Origin: Pseudomonas sp. 10S4
GTDB taxonomy: Bacteria > Pseudomonadota > Gammaproteobacteria > Pseudomonadales > Pseudomonadaceae
Length of the DNA: 64,000 nt
Reading direction: 5' to 3'
Assembly: GCF_034344865.1 (NCBI RefSeq)
Contig: NZ_CP133774.1
Span: 2,418,001-2,482,000, forward strand
The notes under the pieces were generated by a model. That model was not told the origin of the DNA, ran no database searches, and worked only from the letters and a program-made list of their open reading frames with translations. This document shows, one piece after another, positions 39,952-50,923 of this stretch (positions within the stretch are counted from its first letter, which is position 1; each line of letters begins with the position of its first letter). The position numbers were made by a program, and so were the translations under genes.

Positions 39952-40715
39952 GTCAGTTGGAAAAAATCTACGGCGTGCATGCGGTAGAAGCGTTGCTGCG
40001 TCACCACCCAAAACGCGTCAAGCAGATCTGGCTGGCTGAAGGCCGCAGCGAACCGCGTGTACAGGCGCTGATCGCGCTGGCGAATGAAAATCGCGTGCCT
40101 GTCGGCAACGCCGAGCGTCGTGAGCTCGACGCCTGGGTTGATGGCGTGCACCAGGGTGTGGTGGCGGACGTGAGTCCGAGCCAGGTCTGGGGCGAAGCGA
40201 TGCTCGACGAGCTGCTCGATCGCAGCGAAGGCGCACCGTTGTTGCTGGTGCTCGACGGCGTGACCGACCCGCACAACCTCGGCGCTTGCCTGCGTTCGGC
40301 CGATGCGGCCGGTGCACTGGCGGTGATCGTGCCGAAGGACAAGTCAGCTACCTTGACCCCAACGGTCCGTAAAGTGGCCTGCGGCGCGGCGGAAGTGATT
40401 CCGTTGGTGGCAGTGACCAACCTGGCGCGTACCCTGGAAAAACTCAAGCAGCGTGGCTTGTGGGTTGTCGGCACGGCGGGCGAGGCTGAGCAGAGTCTGT
40501 ATCAGCAAGACATGACCGGCCCGACCATCCTGATCATGGGTGCTGAAGGCAGCGGCATGCGTCGCCTGACTCGCGATCTTTGCGACTACCTGGTGCACTT
40601 GCCGATGACCGGCAGCGTCAGCAGTCTCAACGTTTCCGTAGCGACCGGCGTGTGCCTGTTCGAGGCTCAGCGTCAGCGTAGTGTCAAGGCGGCTGCGGGC
40701 GGCAAGAAGTCCTAA
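39948..40715 (+). CDS. rlmB: 23S rRNA (Gm2251) 2'-O-methyltransferase RlmB
   Basis: A 255-residue SpoU-family (SPOUT) methyltransferase. The N-terminal L30e-like substrate-binding domain (KIYGVHAVEALLRHHPKRVKQIW) is followed by the knotted SAM domain with LDGVTDPHNLGACLRSADA, MGAEGSGMRRL and the closing SLNVSVATGVCLFE. Translationally coupled to rnr by an ATGA overlap. Confidence 0.95.
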   Translation: MSQLEKIYGVHAVEALLRHHPKRVKQIWLAEGRSEPRVQALIALANENRVPVGNAERRELDAWVDGVHQGVVADVSPSQVWGEAMLDELLDRSEGAPLLLVLDGVTDPHNLGACLRSADAAGALAVIVPKDKSATLTPTVRKVACGAAEVIPLVAVTNLARTLEKLKQRGLWVVGTAGEAEQSLYQQDMTGPTILIMGAEGSGMRRLTRDLCDYLVHLPMTGSVSSLNVSVATGVCLFEAQRQRSVKAAAGGKKS

Positions 40716-40730
40716 GCCAAGTTGTAATCC

Positions 40731-40822
40731 CTGTGGGAGCGAGCTTGCTTGCGATAACGGCGTAACATTCAGCATAAATATTGAATGTTGTGCCCTCATC
40801 GCGAGCAAGCTCGCTCCCACAG
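40731..40822. repeat. REPIN, GTGGGAGCGAGC family
   Basis: CTGTGGGAGCGAGCTTGCTT at the left and its near complement at the right, with a 50-base middle that also contains an ATTCAGCATAAATATTGAAT inverted repeat. Confidence 0.85.
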
Positions 40823-40883
40823 TGGTTTGTGGCGAGGCAAAAATCGGTGTGCGGACGAACTGTTCAAATAATCACCAATTGCC

Positions 40884-40912
40884 TTGCACCTCTTCTGTCC
40901 CTTCTCTACAAT
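40884..40912 (+). promoter_or_regulatory. sigma-70 promoter of the rpsF operon
   Basis: TTGCAC (40884-40889), 17-base spacer, TACAAT (40907-40912). It predicts a start near 40919 and a leader of about 110 bases before rpsF. Confidence 0.65.
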
Positions 40913-41030
40913 TGCGCCCCTTGCTGTGACGGCAGGCACGCATGTGTCTATCGCCGGCAAGTCCATAAGTGTCATTCACTCCTTGTCTGACCGTTTTTGA
41001 ACGGCAGGCTACAACCCGTAAGGAGCATTC

Positions 41031-41453
41031 ATGCGTCATTACGAAATCATCTTTTTGGTCCACCCGGATCAAAGCGAGCAAGTCGGCGGCATGGTAGAGC
41101 GTTACACCAAGCTGATCGAAGAAGACGGCGGCAAAATCCACCGTCTGGAAGATTGGGGCCGTCGTCAACTGGCCTACGCAATCAACAATGTTCACAAGGC
41201 TCACTACGTGATGCTGAACGTTGAATGCACTGGCAAGGCCCTGGCCGAGCTGGAAGACAACTTCCGCTACAACGATGCAGTGATCCGTAACCTGGTCATC
41301 CGTCGCGAAGAAGCCGTTACTGGCCAATCCGAGATGCTCAAGGCTGAAGAAAACCGCAGTGAGCGCCGTGAGCGTCGCGACCGTCCTGAGCACTCCGACG
41401 CTGAAGGCGTTGACAGTGATGACAGCGACAACAGCGATAACGCTGACGAGTAA
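41031..41453 (+). CDS. rpsF: 30S ribosomal protein S6
   Basis: A 140-residue bS6 ([18 protein letters not shown]), with the ferredoxin-like core and an acidic Asp/Ser-rich C-terminal tail ([11 protein letters not shown]) as in other gammaproteobacteria, where it is glutamylated. AAGGAG lies 7 bases before the ATG. First gene of rpsF-rpsR-DUF2232-rplI. Confidence 0.97.
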   Translation: MRHYEIIFLVHPDQSEQVGGMVERYTKLIEEDGGKIHRLEDWGRRQLAYAINNVHKAHYVMLNVECTGKALAELEDNFRYNDAVIRNLVIRREEAVTGQSEMLKAEENRSERRERRDRPEHSDAEGVDSDDSDNSDNADE

Positions 41454-41481
41454 TCCACGGACCTTTTGAGGAGCCTATTAC

Positions 41482-41712
41482 ATGGCACGTTTCTTCCGTC
41501 GTCGTAAATTCTGCCGCTTCACCGCTGAAGACGTGAAAGAGATCGATTACAAAGATCTCAACACCCTGAAAGCATACGTATCCGAGACCGGCAAAATTGT
41601 TCCAAGCCGTATCACCGGTACCAAAGCTCGTTATCAGCGTCAGCTGGCCACCGCTATCAAGCGCGCCCGCTTCCTGGCCCTGCTGGCCTACACCGACAGC
41701 CACGGCCGCTGA
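41482..41712 (+). CDS. rpsR: 30S ribosomal protein S18
   Basis: A 76-residue bS18 ([16 protein letters not shown], then [25 protein letters not shown]). It binds S6 in the platform of the 30S subunit. It follows rpsF by 28 bases with GAGGAG as ribosome-binding site. Confidence 0.97.
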
Positions 41713-41748
41713 GACCGGGCAGTCGACACGTAGCAAAGGATTGAATGC

Positions 41749-42642
41749 ATGCGCGCCATAGCTGAGTTCATCATGCGCGGCCGTATGCAGGCCACTCTGG
41801 TAGTGGCCGGATGCGCAACGTTGCCGTTGTTGTATTGGTTGGGTGCTGCCGCGGGATGCCTTGTGCTCCTGCGGCGCGGATTGAAGGACGCCATTGGCGT
41901 ACTTGCTCTGGGATTGCTGCCGGCATTGGTCTGGTGGCTTTACTCCGACGACCCACGGGCACTTCTGGTGCTGCTGGGGTCTTGGAGCCTTGCGTTGGTT
42001 TTGCGCGCAAGTGAGTCCTGGAACCGCGTGCTGCTGGTCAGCATAGCGATGGGAGTGGTGTTTTCGGTGGTGCTGGGGACAGCTTTTGCTCCCCAAATCG
42101 AGATGCTGGCGCAGGCCTTGATAAAGGTCATGCCGTCGCTACTCGGTGATGTCTACCAGAAGTTGTCGGTAGACGAGCAAGCGCGTTTCGCGTCCCTGAT
42201 TGCACCGGTCCTGACCGGCCTGATTGCGGCCTTGTTGCAAATCGTCAGTGTGCTGAGCCTGCTTGTCGGGCGCTACTGGCAGGCGTTGTTGTACAACCCG
42301 GGTGGTTTTGGTCGCGAGTTTCGCGCCATCCGATTCCCGCTGGGGCTGGCGATGTTACTGCTGGCGTTCATGCTGCTGGGGCCGAACTTCGGTTCTCAGT
42401 TGGCGATGTTGACGCCGTTGTGCAGTGTACCGCTGGTGTTCGCCGGGCTGGCCCTGATTCACGGGCTGGTGGCGCAAAAGCGACTGGCCAGGTTCTGGCT
42501 GGTGGGGTTGTACGTGACGCTGTTGCTGTTTATGCAACTGATCTATCCGTTGCTGGTGGTCTTGGCCATCGTCGACAGCCTGATTGATTTTCGCGGTCGT
42601 CTGGCGCCGAAAGACGCCGATAACGCGAACGGTGAAGGTTAA
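41749..42642 (+). CDS. DUF2232-like membrane protein inside the ribosomal operon
   Basis: A 297-residue, very hydrophobic protein with about eight membrane segments and a cytoplasmic C-terminus (GRLAPKDADNANGEG). It resembles the DUF2232/YybS family of integral membrane proteins. It starts 36 bases after rpsR and ends 19 bases before rplI, so it is transcribed with the ribosomal genes. Enteric bacteria have priB in this position, and this gene is not priB. No function is established. Confidence 0.75.
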   Translation: MRAIAEFIMRGRMQATLVVAGCATLPLLYWLGAAAGCLVLLRRGLKDAIGVLALGLLPALVWWLYSDDPRALLVLLGSWSLALVLRASESWNRVLLVSIAMGVVFSVVLGTAFAPQIEMLAQALIKVMPSLLGDVYQKLSVDEQARFASLIAPVLTGLIAALLQIVSVLSLLVGRYWQALLYNPGGFGREFRAIRFPLGLAMLLLAFMLLGPNFGSQLAMLTPLCSVPLVFAGLALIHGLVAQKRLARFWLVGLYVTLLLFMQLIYPLLVVLAIVDSLIDFRGRLAPKDADNANGEG

Positions 42643-42661
42643 AAGTTAAGAGGATTTTCAC

Positions 42662-43108
42662 ATGCAACTGATCCTTCTGGAAAAAGTCACCAACCTGGGC
42701 AACCTGGGTGACAAAGTGAACGTTAAGGCTGGTTACGGTCGTAACTACCTGCTGCCTTACGGCAAAGCTACCGCTGCGACCGCTGCCAACGTGGCTGCGT
42801 TCGAAGAGCGTCGCGCTGAGCTGGAAAAAGCCGCAGCAGACCGTAAAACTTCGGCTGAAAACCGCGCCGCCCAACTGGCTGAGCTGGAAGTGACTATCAC
42901 TGCCACCGCTGGTGACGAAGGCAAGCTGTTCGGTTCGATCGGTACTCACGACATCGCTGATGCACTGACCGCCTCTGGCGTTGAAGTTGCAAAAAGCGAA
43001 GTTCGTCTGCCGAACGGCACCATCCGCAACGTAGGCGAATTCGACGTAGCCGTGCACCTGCACGCTGAAGTTGAAGCCACCGTACGCGTTGTCGTGGTAG
43101 CAGCTTAA
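42662..43108 (+). CDS. rplI: 50S ribosomal protein L9
   Basis: A 148-residue bL9: the N-terminal domain [19 protein letters not shown] with the NYLLPYGKA signature, the long connecting helix (about 42-75) and the C-terminal RNA-binding domain. AAGAGGA ribosome-binding site. A strong terminator follows. Confidence 0.97.
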   Translation: MQLILLEKVTNLGNLGDKVNVKAGYGRNYLLPYGKATAATAANVAAFEERRAELEKAAADRKTSAENRAAQLAELEVTITATAGDEGKLFGSIGTHDIADALTASGVEVAKSEVRLPNGTIRNVGEFDVAVHLHAEVEATVRVVVVAA

Positions 43109-43153
43109 GCAACACTGATCGGCTGGCGGCTTGTCCGTCAGACGGTTAACATC

Positions 43154-43190
43154 GGGCACGATCCTGTTTACAGGTCGTGCCCTTTGTCTT
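43154..43190 (+). terminator. terminator of the rpsF operon
   Basis: GGGCACGA (43154-43161) pairs with TCGTGCCC (43175-43182), with an inner CCTG-TTTA-CAGG stem, followed by TTTGTCTTT. It separates the ribosomal operon from dnaB. Confidence 0.8.
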
Positions 43191-43230
43191 TCTGCAGTTC
43201 CTGATTTTCAAAATACTAATTCAAGTGGCC

Positions 43231-44625
43231 ATGAACGATATCTCCGCTCCCGAGCAATATGATCTGCAAACCGCTTCCCTGAAGGTGCCGCCGCACTCCA
43301 TCGAGGCCGAACAGGCTGTGCTCGGTGGGTTGATGCTGGACAACAATGCCTGGGAACGCGTGCTCGATCAGGTCTCGGATGGCGATTTCTATCGGCATGA
43401 CCACCGCCTGATCTTCCGTGCCATCGCCAAACTGGCGGACCAGAACTCGCCCATCGACGTCGTGACCCTGGCCGAGCAATTGGACAAGGAAGGTCAGACC
43501 TCGCAAGTCGGTGGCCTCGGTTACCTCGGTGAACTGGCGAAAAACACGCCATCCGTCGCTAACATCAAGGCGTATGCCCAGATTGTCCGTGCACGGGCGA
43601 CCTTGCGCCAACTGATCGGCATTGCCTCCGAAATTGCCGACAGCGCCTTCAACCCCGAAGGCCGCACGGCAGAAGAGATTCTCGACGAAGCCGAACGACA
43701 GATCTTCCAGATCGCTGAGGCCCGGCCAAAAACCGGCGGCCCGGTGAGTGTGAATGACCTGCTGACCAAGGCCATCGACCGCATCGACACCTTGTTTAAC
43801 ACCGACAACGCCATTACCGGCCTGTCGACCGGTTACACCGACCTCGACGGGATGACCAGCGGCCTGCAGCCGTCTGACCTGATCATCGTCGCCGGCCGTC
43901 CATCGATGGGTAAAACCACCTTTGCGATGAACCTGGTGGAAAACGCCGTGTTGCGCAGCGACAAGTGCGTACTGGTTTACTCGCTGGAGATGCCAGGCGA
44001 ATCGCTGATCATGCGTATGTTGTCGTCCCTGGGCCGTATCGACCAGACCAAAGTCCGGGCCGGCCGCCTGGAAGACGACGATTGGCCGCGCCTGACTTCG
44101 GCGGTCAACCTGCTCAATGACCGCAAGCTGTTCATCGATGATACCGCTGGTATCAGCCCGTCGGAGATGCGTGCGCGGACTCGACGCCTGGTGCGTGAGC
44201 ACGGCGATGTCGCTCTGATCATGATCGACTACCTGCAACTGATGCAGATCCCGGGTTCAAGCGGCGACAACCGGACCAACGAGATTTCCGAAATCTCCCG
44301 TTCCTTGAAGGCCCTGGCCAAGGAATTCAACTGCCCGGTGGTGGCGCTGTCCCAGCTCAACCGCTCCCTGGAGCAACGGCCGAACAAACGCCCGATCAAC
44401 TCCGACTTGCGGGAATCCGGAGCGATCGAGCAGGATGCTGACGTCATCATGTTCGTATACCGGGACGAGGTGTACCACCCGGAAACCGAGCACAAGGGCA
44501 TCGCCGAGATCATCATCGGCAAGCAGCGGAACGGTCCGATCGGCACGTCGCGACTAGCGTTCATCGGTAAGTACACGCGCTTCGAAAACCTTGCGCCGGG
44601 CAGCTACAACTTCGACGACGAGTAA
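43231..44625 (+). CDS. dnaB: replicative DNA helicase DnaB
   Basis: A 464-residue DnaB. The N-terminal helical domain (PHSIEAEQAVLGGLMLDN) joins a RecA-like motor with Walker A GRPSMGKTTFAMN, Walker B-region LIMIDYLQLM and the C-terminal RQ-type DLRESGAIEQDADVIMF. No intein is present. ATG at 43231 (MNDISAPEQYDLQ) chosen over the longer frame from 43177. Confidence 0.97.
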   Translation: MNDISAPEQYDLQTASLKVPPHSIEAEQAVLGGLMLDNNAWERVLDQVSDGDFYRHDHRLIFRAIAKLADQNSPIDVVTLAEQLDKEGQTSQVGGLGYLGELAKNTPSVANIKAYAQIVRARATLRQLIGIASEIADSAFNPEGRTAEEILDEAERQIFQIAEARPKTGGPVSVNDLLTKAIDRIDTLFNTDNAITGLSTGYTDLDGMTSGLQPSDLIIVAGRPSMGKTTFAMNLVENAVLRSDKCVLVYSLEMPGESLIMRMLSSLGRIDQTKVRAGRLEDDDWPRLTSAVNLLNDRKLFIDDTAGISPSEMRARTRRLVREHGDVALIMIDYLQLMQIPGSSGDNRTNEISEISRSLKALAKEFNCPVVALSQLNRSLEQRPNKRPINSDLRESGAIEQDADVIMFVYRDEVYHPETEHKGIAEIIIGKQRNGPIGTSRLAFIGKYTRFENLAPGSYNFDDE

Positions 44626-44638
44626 CCCAGCAGAAAAC

Positions 44639-44771
44639 TGTGGCGAGGGAGCTTGCTCCCGCTCGACTGCGCAGCAGTCGCAAAGCCTGAGAATGCGGTC
44701 TATCCGAAAAAATCAGTTGCAGGTTTTGGGGCTGCTTCGCAGCCCAGCGGGAGCAAGCTCCCTAGCCACAG
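44639..44771. repeat. REPIN, TGTGGCGAGGGA family
   Basis: TGTGGCGAGGGAGCTTGCTC at the left; the right arm ends CCCTAGCCACA, with one change from the usual CCCTCGCCACA. Between dnaB and ygiQ. Confidence 0.85.
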
Positions 44772-44906
44772 GGGCTGTGCGGGGTCTCAGGCTCTTCGAG
44801 CAAATCAGGCTTCACCAATTTCCGACCATAGCCGTCGGAATTGGTTATTTTTTGTGCTATATTCCGCGCCCGCGAAATTCAATGAAAGCCAACACCGGTT
44901 ATCGAC

Positions 44907-47216
<2,310 letters not shown>

Positions 47217-47238
47217 GCCTCGCTTGAGCTGACAACAG

Positions 47239-47266
47239 AACGCCAACCTTCGGGTTGGCGTTTTGC
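47239..47266 (+). terminator. terminator of the ygiQ-like gene
   Basis: AACGCCAACC-TTCG-GGTTGGCGTT followed by TTGC. A stable UUCG tetraloop. Confidence 0.8.
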
Positions 47267-47288
47267 GTTCCAAGGGGTGACTAATCAT

Positions 47289-47381
47289 TGTGGCGAGGGA
47301 GCTTGCTCCCGTTCGGCTGCGAAGCAGTCGTCTACTTTCAGAGCCGCTGCGCGCCCAGCGGGAGCAAGCTCCCTCGCCACA
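47289..47381. repeat. REPIN, TGTGGCGAGGGA family
   Basis: TGTGGCGAGGGAGCTTGCTC and its complement in an inverted pair, 93 bases, upstream of the transglutaminase operon. Confidence 0.85.
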
Positions 47382-47445
47382 AAAGCTATCAGCCATGCTC
47401 CTGCGCCACATTTACGTGCAATCCCCTCCAACCAATTTCCCGCAT

Positions 47446-47462
47446 TGCCCGATTTTGGTGCT
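47446..47462. promoter_or_regulatory. NtrC-like dyad
   Basis: TGCCCG-ATTTT-GGTGCT matches the NtrC site pattern TGCACC-N5-GGTGCA at 9 of 12 arm positions with correct spacing. It lies about 75 bases upstream of the predicted start from the -24/-12 element, somewhat closer than usual for an enhancer. Confidence 0.35.
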
Positions 47463-47505
47463 GTACTGCCCTAAGCAAATCTGTGAAAGCGCCAGCGCTG
47501 CTGGG

Positions 47506-47520
47506 TGGCATAAGTCTTGC
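47506..47520 (+). promoter_or_regulatory. sigma-54 (RpoN) -24/-12 promoter of the transglutaminase/ATP-grasp operon
   Basis: TGGCATA-N4-TTGC matches the sigma-54 consensus TGGCACG-N4-TTGC with the invariant GG and GC pairs at the right spacing. Transcription would start near 47532, about 28 bases before the GTG start of the first operon gene and just ahead of its AGGAGG ribosome-binding site. Confidence 0.6.
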
Positions 47521-47559
47521 GCGCTTTCGAATACGCTTTAGGCTCGCAGGAGGCACGCC

Positions 47560-50500
47560 GTGTCGATTCATGTCGCATTGCATCACGTCACACATTACCG
47601 CTACGACCGCGCCGTCGAGCTCGGTCCGCAGATCGTTCGCCTGCGCCCGGCGGCCCACAGTCGCACGCGGATTTTGTCCTATGCGCTGAAAGTCTCGCCC
47701 GAGCAGCACTTCATCAACTGGCAACAGGACCCCCAGGGCAATTACCTGGCGCGTCTGGTGTTTCCGGAGAAAACCGATGAGCTGCGGATCGAAGTCGACC
47801 TGTTGGCGGAAATGGCGGTGTTCAATCCGTTCGATTTTTTCCTTGAGCCCTACGCGGAAAAGATCCCGTTCACTTACGCCGCCGATGAGCGTAAAGAACT
47901 GGCGCCGTACCTGGAAACCTTGCCCCTGACGCCGAAGTTCAAGGCCTATCTGGACGGTATCGACCGCACGCCGCTGCCCAGCGTGGATTTCCTGGTGGCG
48001 CTCAACCAGCGTCTGAGCGAAGACATCGGTTACCTGATCCGCATGGAGCCCGGCGTCCAAACCCCCGAGCACACCCTCGAACACGCCTCTGGCTCCTGCC
48101 GCGATTCAGCGTGGCTGCTGGTGCAATTGCTGCGCAATCTCGGGCTGGCGGCGCGTTTTGTCTCTGGCTATCTGATCCAGCTGACCGCCGACGTCAAAAG
48201 CCTCGACGGCCCGTCCGGCACGGACGTGGATTTCACCGACCTGCACGCCTGGTGCGAGGTCTATTTGCCCGGCGCCGGCTGGATTGGCCTGGACGCGACC
48301 TCAGGGCTGTTTGCCGGGGAAGGACACATTCCGTTGGCGTGTAGTCCCGATCCGGGCTCTGCGGCACCGATCAGTGGCTTGGTGGAACCGTGCGAGTGCG
48401 AATTTACCCACGAAATGTCCGTGGAGCGGATTTGGGAAGCGCCGCGGGTAACAAAACCCTACACCGAAGACCAATGGCTGGCGATCCAGGCGCTGGGCCG
48501 GCAGATCGATGCTGATCTGCTGGAGGGCGACGTACGCCTGACCATGGGCGGCGAGCCGACCTTCGTGTCCATCGATGATCCGGACGGCGCCGAGTGGAAC
48601 ACCGCAGCGCTCGGGCCGGACAAGCGTCGCCTCTCCGCCGAATTGTTCCAGCGGATGCGCAAACATTACGCGCCAAAAGGCCTGGTGCATTTCGGCCAGG
48701 GCAAGTGGTATCCCGGCGAACAACTGCCGCGCTGGTCGCTTAACTGCTACTGGCGCCGGGATGGCGTGCCGATCTGGCACAACAGCGCGCTGATCGCCGA
48801 TGAGCAGGAAGACTACGGCGCAGATGGCGAACTGGCCGGGCGTTTTCTGGCGAGTGTCGCCGAACGCCTGAAAATTCCGACACGTTTTGTGTTTCCAGCC
48901 TACGAAGACAATTTCTATTACCTCTGGCGAGAAGGCACTTTGCCGCAGAACGTCAGCGCCGAAGACTCGCGTCTGGAAGAACCTTTGGAGCGTGCGCGAC
49001 TGCGCAAAGTCTTCAGCCAGGGGCTGGACAAGGTCATCGGCCAGGTCCTGCCGCTGGCGCGCACCGCCAAGGGCGATCAATGGCAAAGTGGTCGCTGGTA
49101 CCTGCGCGAAGAACATTGCCGGCTCGTGCCGGGGGATTCGCCGCTGGGTTATCGCTTACCGCTCGGTTCACAGCCTTGGGTGAAAGCGGCGGAGTATCCG
49201 TTTATCCATCCCAATGATCCGAACCAGGAATTCCCGATACTTCCCGACACCGTCGCATTGAACAGTCCGGGCGTGCCGGCCGAAGCGGTTGAGCGTGAAC
49301 CGAAAGTCGACGAATCTGCCGACTGGCTGACCCGCACCGCATTCTGCGCCGAGGCTCGAGAAGGGCGGTTGTACCTGTTTATGCCTCCATTGGAACGGGT
49401 CGAGGATTATCTGGAGCTGGTTACCGCCATCGAGGCTACCGCTCAGGAGTTGCATTGCCCGGTATTACTGGAAGGCTATGAACCGCCAAGCGATCCGCGC
49501 CTGAGCAACTTCCGCATCACCCCGGATCCGGGCGTGATCGAAGTCAACGTGCAGCCATCCGCGACTTGGGACGAACTGGTGGAGCGCACCGAGTTCCTGT
49601 ACGAAGAAGCGCGCCAGACCCGGTTGACCACCGAGAAATTCATGATCGACGGTCGGCACACCGGCACCGGCGGCGGTAACCATTTGGTACTCGGTGGCGC
49701 GACCCCAGCGGACTCACCGTTCCTGCGCCGTCCCGACCTGCTGCGCAGCCTGATCAGCTACTGGCATAACCACCCGTCCTTGTCCTACCTGTTTTCCGGA
49801 TTATTCATCGGTCCTACGTCCCAGGCGCCACGGGTGGACGAAGCGCGTAACGACGCGTTGTACGAACTGGAAATCGCCTTCGCCCAAATGCCGAAGCCGG
49901 GAGAGGAATGCGCGCCGTGGCTGGTGGATCGCTTGCTGCGTAACCTGTTGATCGACGTCACCGGCAACACCCACCGCGCCGAGTTCTGTATCGACAAACT
50001 CTATTCGCCGGACGGCGCCACCGGGCGTCTCGGATTGCTGGAATTGCGTGCCTTTGAAATGCCGCCTCACGCACGCATGAGCCTGGCTCAGCAGTTATTG
50101 CTGCGGGCGCTGGTGGCGCGGTTCTGGCGCGAACCTTATGCACCGCCGAAACTGGCGCGCTGGGGCACCGAGCTGCACGATCGCTTCCTGTTGCCGCACT
50201 TTATCGAGCAGGATTTCGCCGATGTCATCGTCGACCTGAATGCGGCGGGTTATCCGGTGCGGGCCGAGTGGTTTGCCGCGCACCTGGAATTCCGCTTTCC
50301 GAAGGTCGGCGATTACGCCGTCAGTGGCATCGAACTGGTAGTGCGTCAGGCGCTGGAGCCTTGGCATGTACTGGGCGAGGAGGGCGCGGTCGGTGGCACG
50401 GTGCGTTATGTGGATTCGTCGCTGGAGCGCTTGCAGGTCAAGCTCACCGGCCTGGCGCCACAGCGTTATCTGCTGACGTGCAATGGCATCCCGGTGCCGT

Positions 50501-50835
50501 TGCAACCCACCGGGCGAGTCGGCGAGTTCGTCGCAGGCGTGCGCTTCCGTGCCTGGCAACCGTCCAACTGCCTGCAACCGACAATCCCGGTCCACGCGCC
50601 GCTGGTGTTCGACTTGCTCGATACCTGGATGGAGCGATCGCTGGGTGGTTGTCAGTACCACGTCGCCCATCCGGGCGGGCGTAACTACGACAGTCTGCCG
50701 GTGAATGCCAATGAGGCCGAGAGCCGAAGGATGGCTCGATTCTTCCGAGTCGGACACACCCCAGGGAAACTTCCTATACCGAACGTGACGATTAATGACG
50801 AGTTGCCGATGACACTCGATTTGCGACGTTTCTAA
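47560..50835 (+). CDS. transglutaminase-like / DUF2126 putative amidoligase
   Basis: A 1091-residue cytoplasmic protein. The N-terminal 290 residues are a transglutaminase-like domain (HVTHYRYDRAVELGPQ at its start) with catalytic Cys180 (GSCRDSAW), His229 (DLHAWCEVY) and Asp245 (GLDATSG). The remainder, from TMGGEPTFVSIDD (about 328) to the C-terminus, is the DUF2126 region, a proposed glutamine-synthetase-like carboxylate-amine ligase; it includes FRITPDPGVIEVNVQPS and the glycine-rich GTGGGNHLVLGG. GTG start with AGGAGG at 8 bases. It leads a three-gene operon. The family link to peptide-bond formation is known from comparative genomics; the substrate is unknown. Confidence 0.88.
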   Translation: MSIHVALHHVTHYRYDRAVELGPQIVRLRPAAHSRTRILSYALKVSPEQHFINWQQDPQGNYLARLVFPEKTDELRIEVDLLAEMAVFNPFDFFLEPYAEKIPFTYAADERKELAPYLETLPLTPKFKAYLDGIDRTPLPSVDFLVALNQRLSEDIGYLIRMEPGVQTPEHTLEHASGSCRDSAWLLVQLLRNLGLAARFVSGYLIQLTADVKSLDGPSGTDVDFTDLHAWCEVYLPGAGWIGLDATSGLFAGEGHIPLACSPDPGSAAPISGLVEPCECEFTHEMSVERIWEAPRVTKPYTEDQWLAIQALGRQIDADLLEGDVRLTMGGEPTFVSIDDPDGAEWNTAALGPDKRRLSAELFQRMRKHYAPKGLVHFGQGKWYPGEQLPRWSLNCYWRRDGVPIWHNSALIADEQEDYGADGELAGRFLASVAERLKIPTRFVFPAYEDNFYYLWREGTLPQNVSAEDSRLEEPLERARLRKVFSQGLDKVIGQVLPLARTAKGDQWQSGRWYLREEHCRLVPGDSPLGYRLPLGSQPWVKAAEYPFIHPNDPNQEFPILPDTVALNSPGVPAEAVEREPKVDESADWLTRTAFCAEAREGRLYLFMPPLERVEDYLELVTAIEATAQELHCPVLLEGYEPPSDPRLSNFRITPDPGVIEVNVQPSATWDELVERTEFLYEEARQTRLTTEKFMIDGRHTGTGGGNHLVLGGATPADSPFLRRPDLLRSLISYWHNHPSLSYLFSGLFIGPTSQAPRVDEARNDALYELEIAFAQMPKPGEECAPWLVDRLLRNLLIDVTGNTHRAEFCIDKLYSPDGATGRLGLLELRAFEMPPHARMSLAQQLLLRALVARFWREPYAPPKLARWGTELHDRFLLPHFIEQDFADVIVDLNAAGYPVRAEWFAAHLEFRFPKVGDYAVSGIELVVRQALEPWHVLGEEGAVGGTVRYVDSSLERLQVKLTGLAPQRYLLTCNGIPVPLQPTGRVGEFVAGVRFRAWQPSNCLQPTIPVHAPLVFDLLDTWMERSLGGCQYHVAHPGGRNYDSLPVNANEAESRRMARFFRVGHTPGKLPIPNVTINDELPMTLDLRRF

Positions 50836-50923
50836 GCCCTACGCGACGCTCGGATTTTTCGTATATCCGGGCGTCATGAGCCTGCGTTAGTCTGACCGTT
50901 CTTTGTTGTCTGCCGAGCTTTCC

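Larger units (their letters stand above)
40716..41030 (+). other. rlmB-rpsF intergenic region: REPIN, promoter and leader
   Basis: A 315-base gap without a gene. It holds the REPIN at 40731-40822, the rpsF promoter at 40884-40912 and an untranslated leader of about 110 bases with a CCGTT-TTTG-AACGG hairpin (40991-41004) just before the ribosome-binding site of rpsF. Confidence 0.6.
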
